Assembly (NCBI RefSeq): GCF_014841135.1
Contig: NZ_JACYTN010000030.1
Coordinates: 1 to 50,953, forward strand
Length of the DNA: 50,953 nucleotides
Source: Paenibacillus arenosi
Lineage (GTDB): Bacteria; Bacillota; Bacilli; Paenibacillales; Paenibacillaceae
Reading direction: 5' to 3'
Shown here: piece by piece, positions 50,840 to 50,953 of the stretch
How the letters are laid out: every line of letters starts with the position of its first letter
Numbering within the stretch: the stretch's first letter is position 1
Position numbers and translations under genes: made by a program
Notes under the pieces: model-generated
What the model was told of the DNA's origin: nothing
The model's database searches: none
The model's input: the letters and a program-made list of their open reading frames with translations, nothing else

Positions 50840-50953
50840 GTACGCCCAGCATGGGCGTCATCTCTAGGGTGAAAGTCCCGAACGGGGGCTGGCGAACGCC
50901 TACCGTTAGCCAAGAGCAAGGGTGTCTGTCGTGAGGCAGAATCTGAAGGAAGC
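50840..50953 (+). mobile_element. Group IIC intron, 5' end (domain I), cut by window edge
   Basis: The segment starts GTACGCCCAGCATGGG and contains AGGGTGAAAGTCCCGAAC, CCGTTAGCC, GCAAGGGTGTC and GAATCTGAAGGAAGC. These blocks match the domain I 5' region of bacterial class C group II introns (GUGYGCCC.GCAUGGG; AGGGUGA.AGUCCCGAAC; GAAUCUGAAGGAAGC). Position and orientation directly after a terminator hairpin are the known insertion preference of this class. The reverse transcriptase gene would lie beyond the window. Confidence 0.9.

Overview
The window looks like chromosomal DNA of a Gram-positive, endospore-former-type Firmicute, most likely a Paenibacillaceae member. The reasons are strong AGGAGG-type ribosome binding sites, many hairpin-plus-T-run terminators, paired two-component systems, MocR regulators and secreted hydrolases. 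The genus is inferred from protein style; nothing was searched.

Region 1 (1-1660) is mobile-DNA debris: the end of an IS3-family element running off the left edge, a small secreted protein gene, a truncated phage terminase small subunit, three 9-bp repeats at 11-bp period, and the 3' 45 nt of a tRNA-Ala(GGC). Immediately after it lies a complete class I lanthipeptide locus (1661-12562). Its + strand carries lanB-lanT-lanC-lanA (dehydratase, exporter, cyclase, precursor), the same order as subtilin. Convergent on the - strand are lanR-lanK-lanF-lanE-lanG (two-component system and immunity ABC transporter). The two blocks meet at one perfect 15-bp hairpin. The 58-codon precursor gene (8178-8354) encodes a nisin/epidermin-like ring A/B start with an extra residue in ring B and a C-terminus I do not recognise. 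No leader protease or LanI is visible.

Region 2 (12.6-21.3 kb) holds an unrecognised two-repeat protein, a secreted GH8 chitosanase/glucanase whose mRNA leader may carry a 5' stabilising Shine-Dalgarno, a peptidyl-arginine/agmatine deiminase-family enzyme, a MocR regulator divergent from a luciferase-like oxidoreductase, and two tandem class 3 lipases. The second lipase has lost its nucleophile Ser and its His.

Region 3 (21.3-46.6 kb) is rich in regulators and efflux systems: MerR-MFS, LysR/GNAT, a two-component system followed by an RND pump and adaptor, a second MocR, TetR-GNAT, a second two-component system next to a membrane serine hydrolase, MarR-nitroreductase, and TetR divergent from an MMPL transporter. 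Several operators are directly readable as palindromes. A lysS fragment and a dispersed repeat sit between these genes.

Region 4 (46.6-50.95 kb) has a small DUF1540 protein, a Crp/Fnr regulator, pnuC-deoD (a likely nicotinamide riboside uptake and cleavage pair), a truncated MerR coupled to an NmrA-like reductase, and the 5' end of a group IIC intron inserted just after that gene's terminator and running off the right edge.
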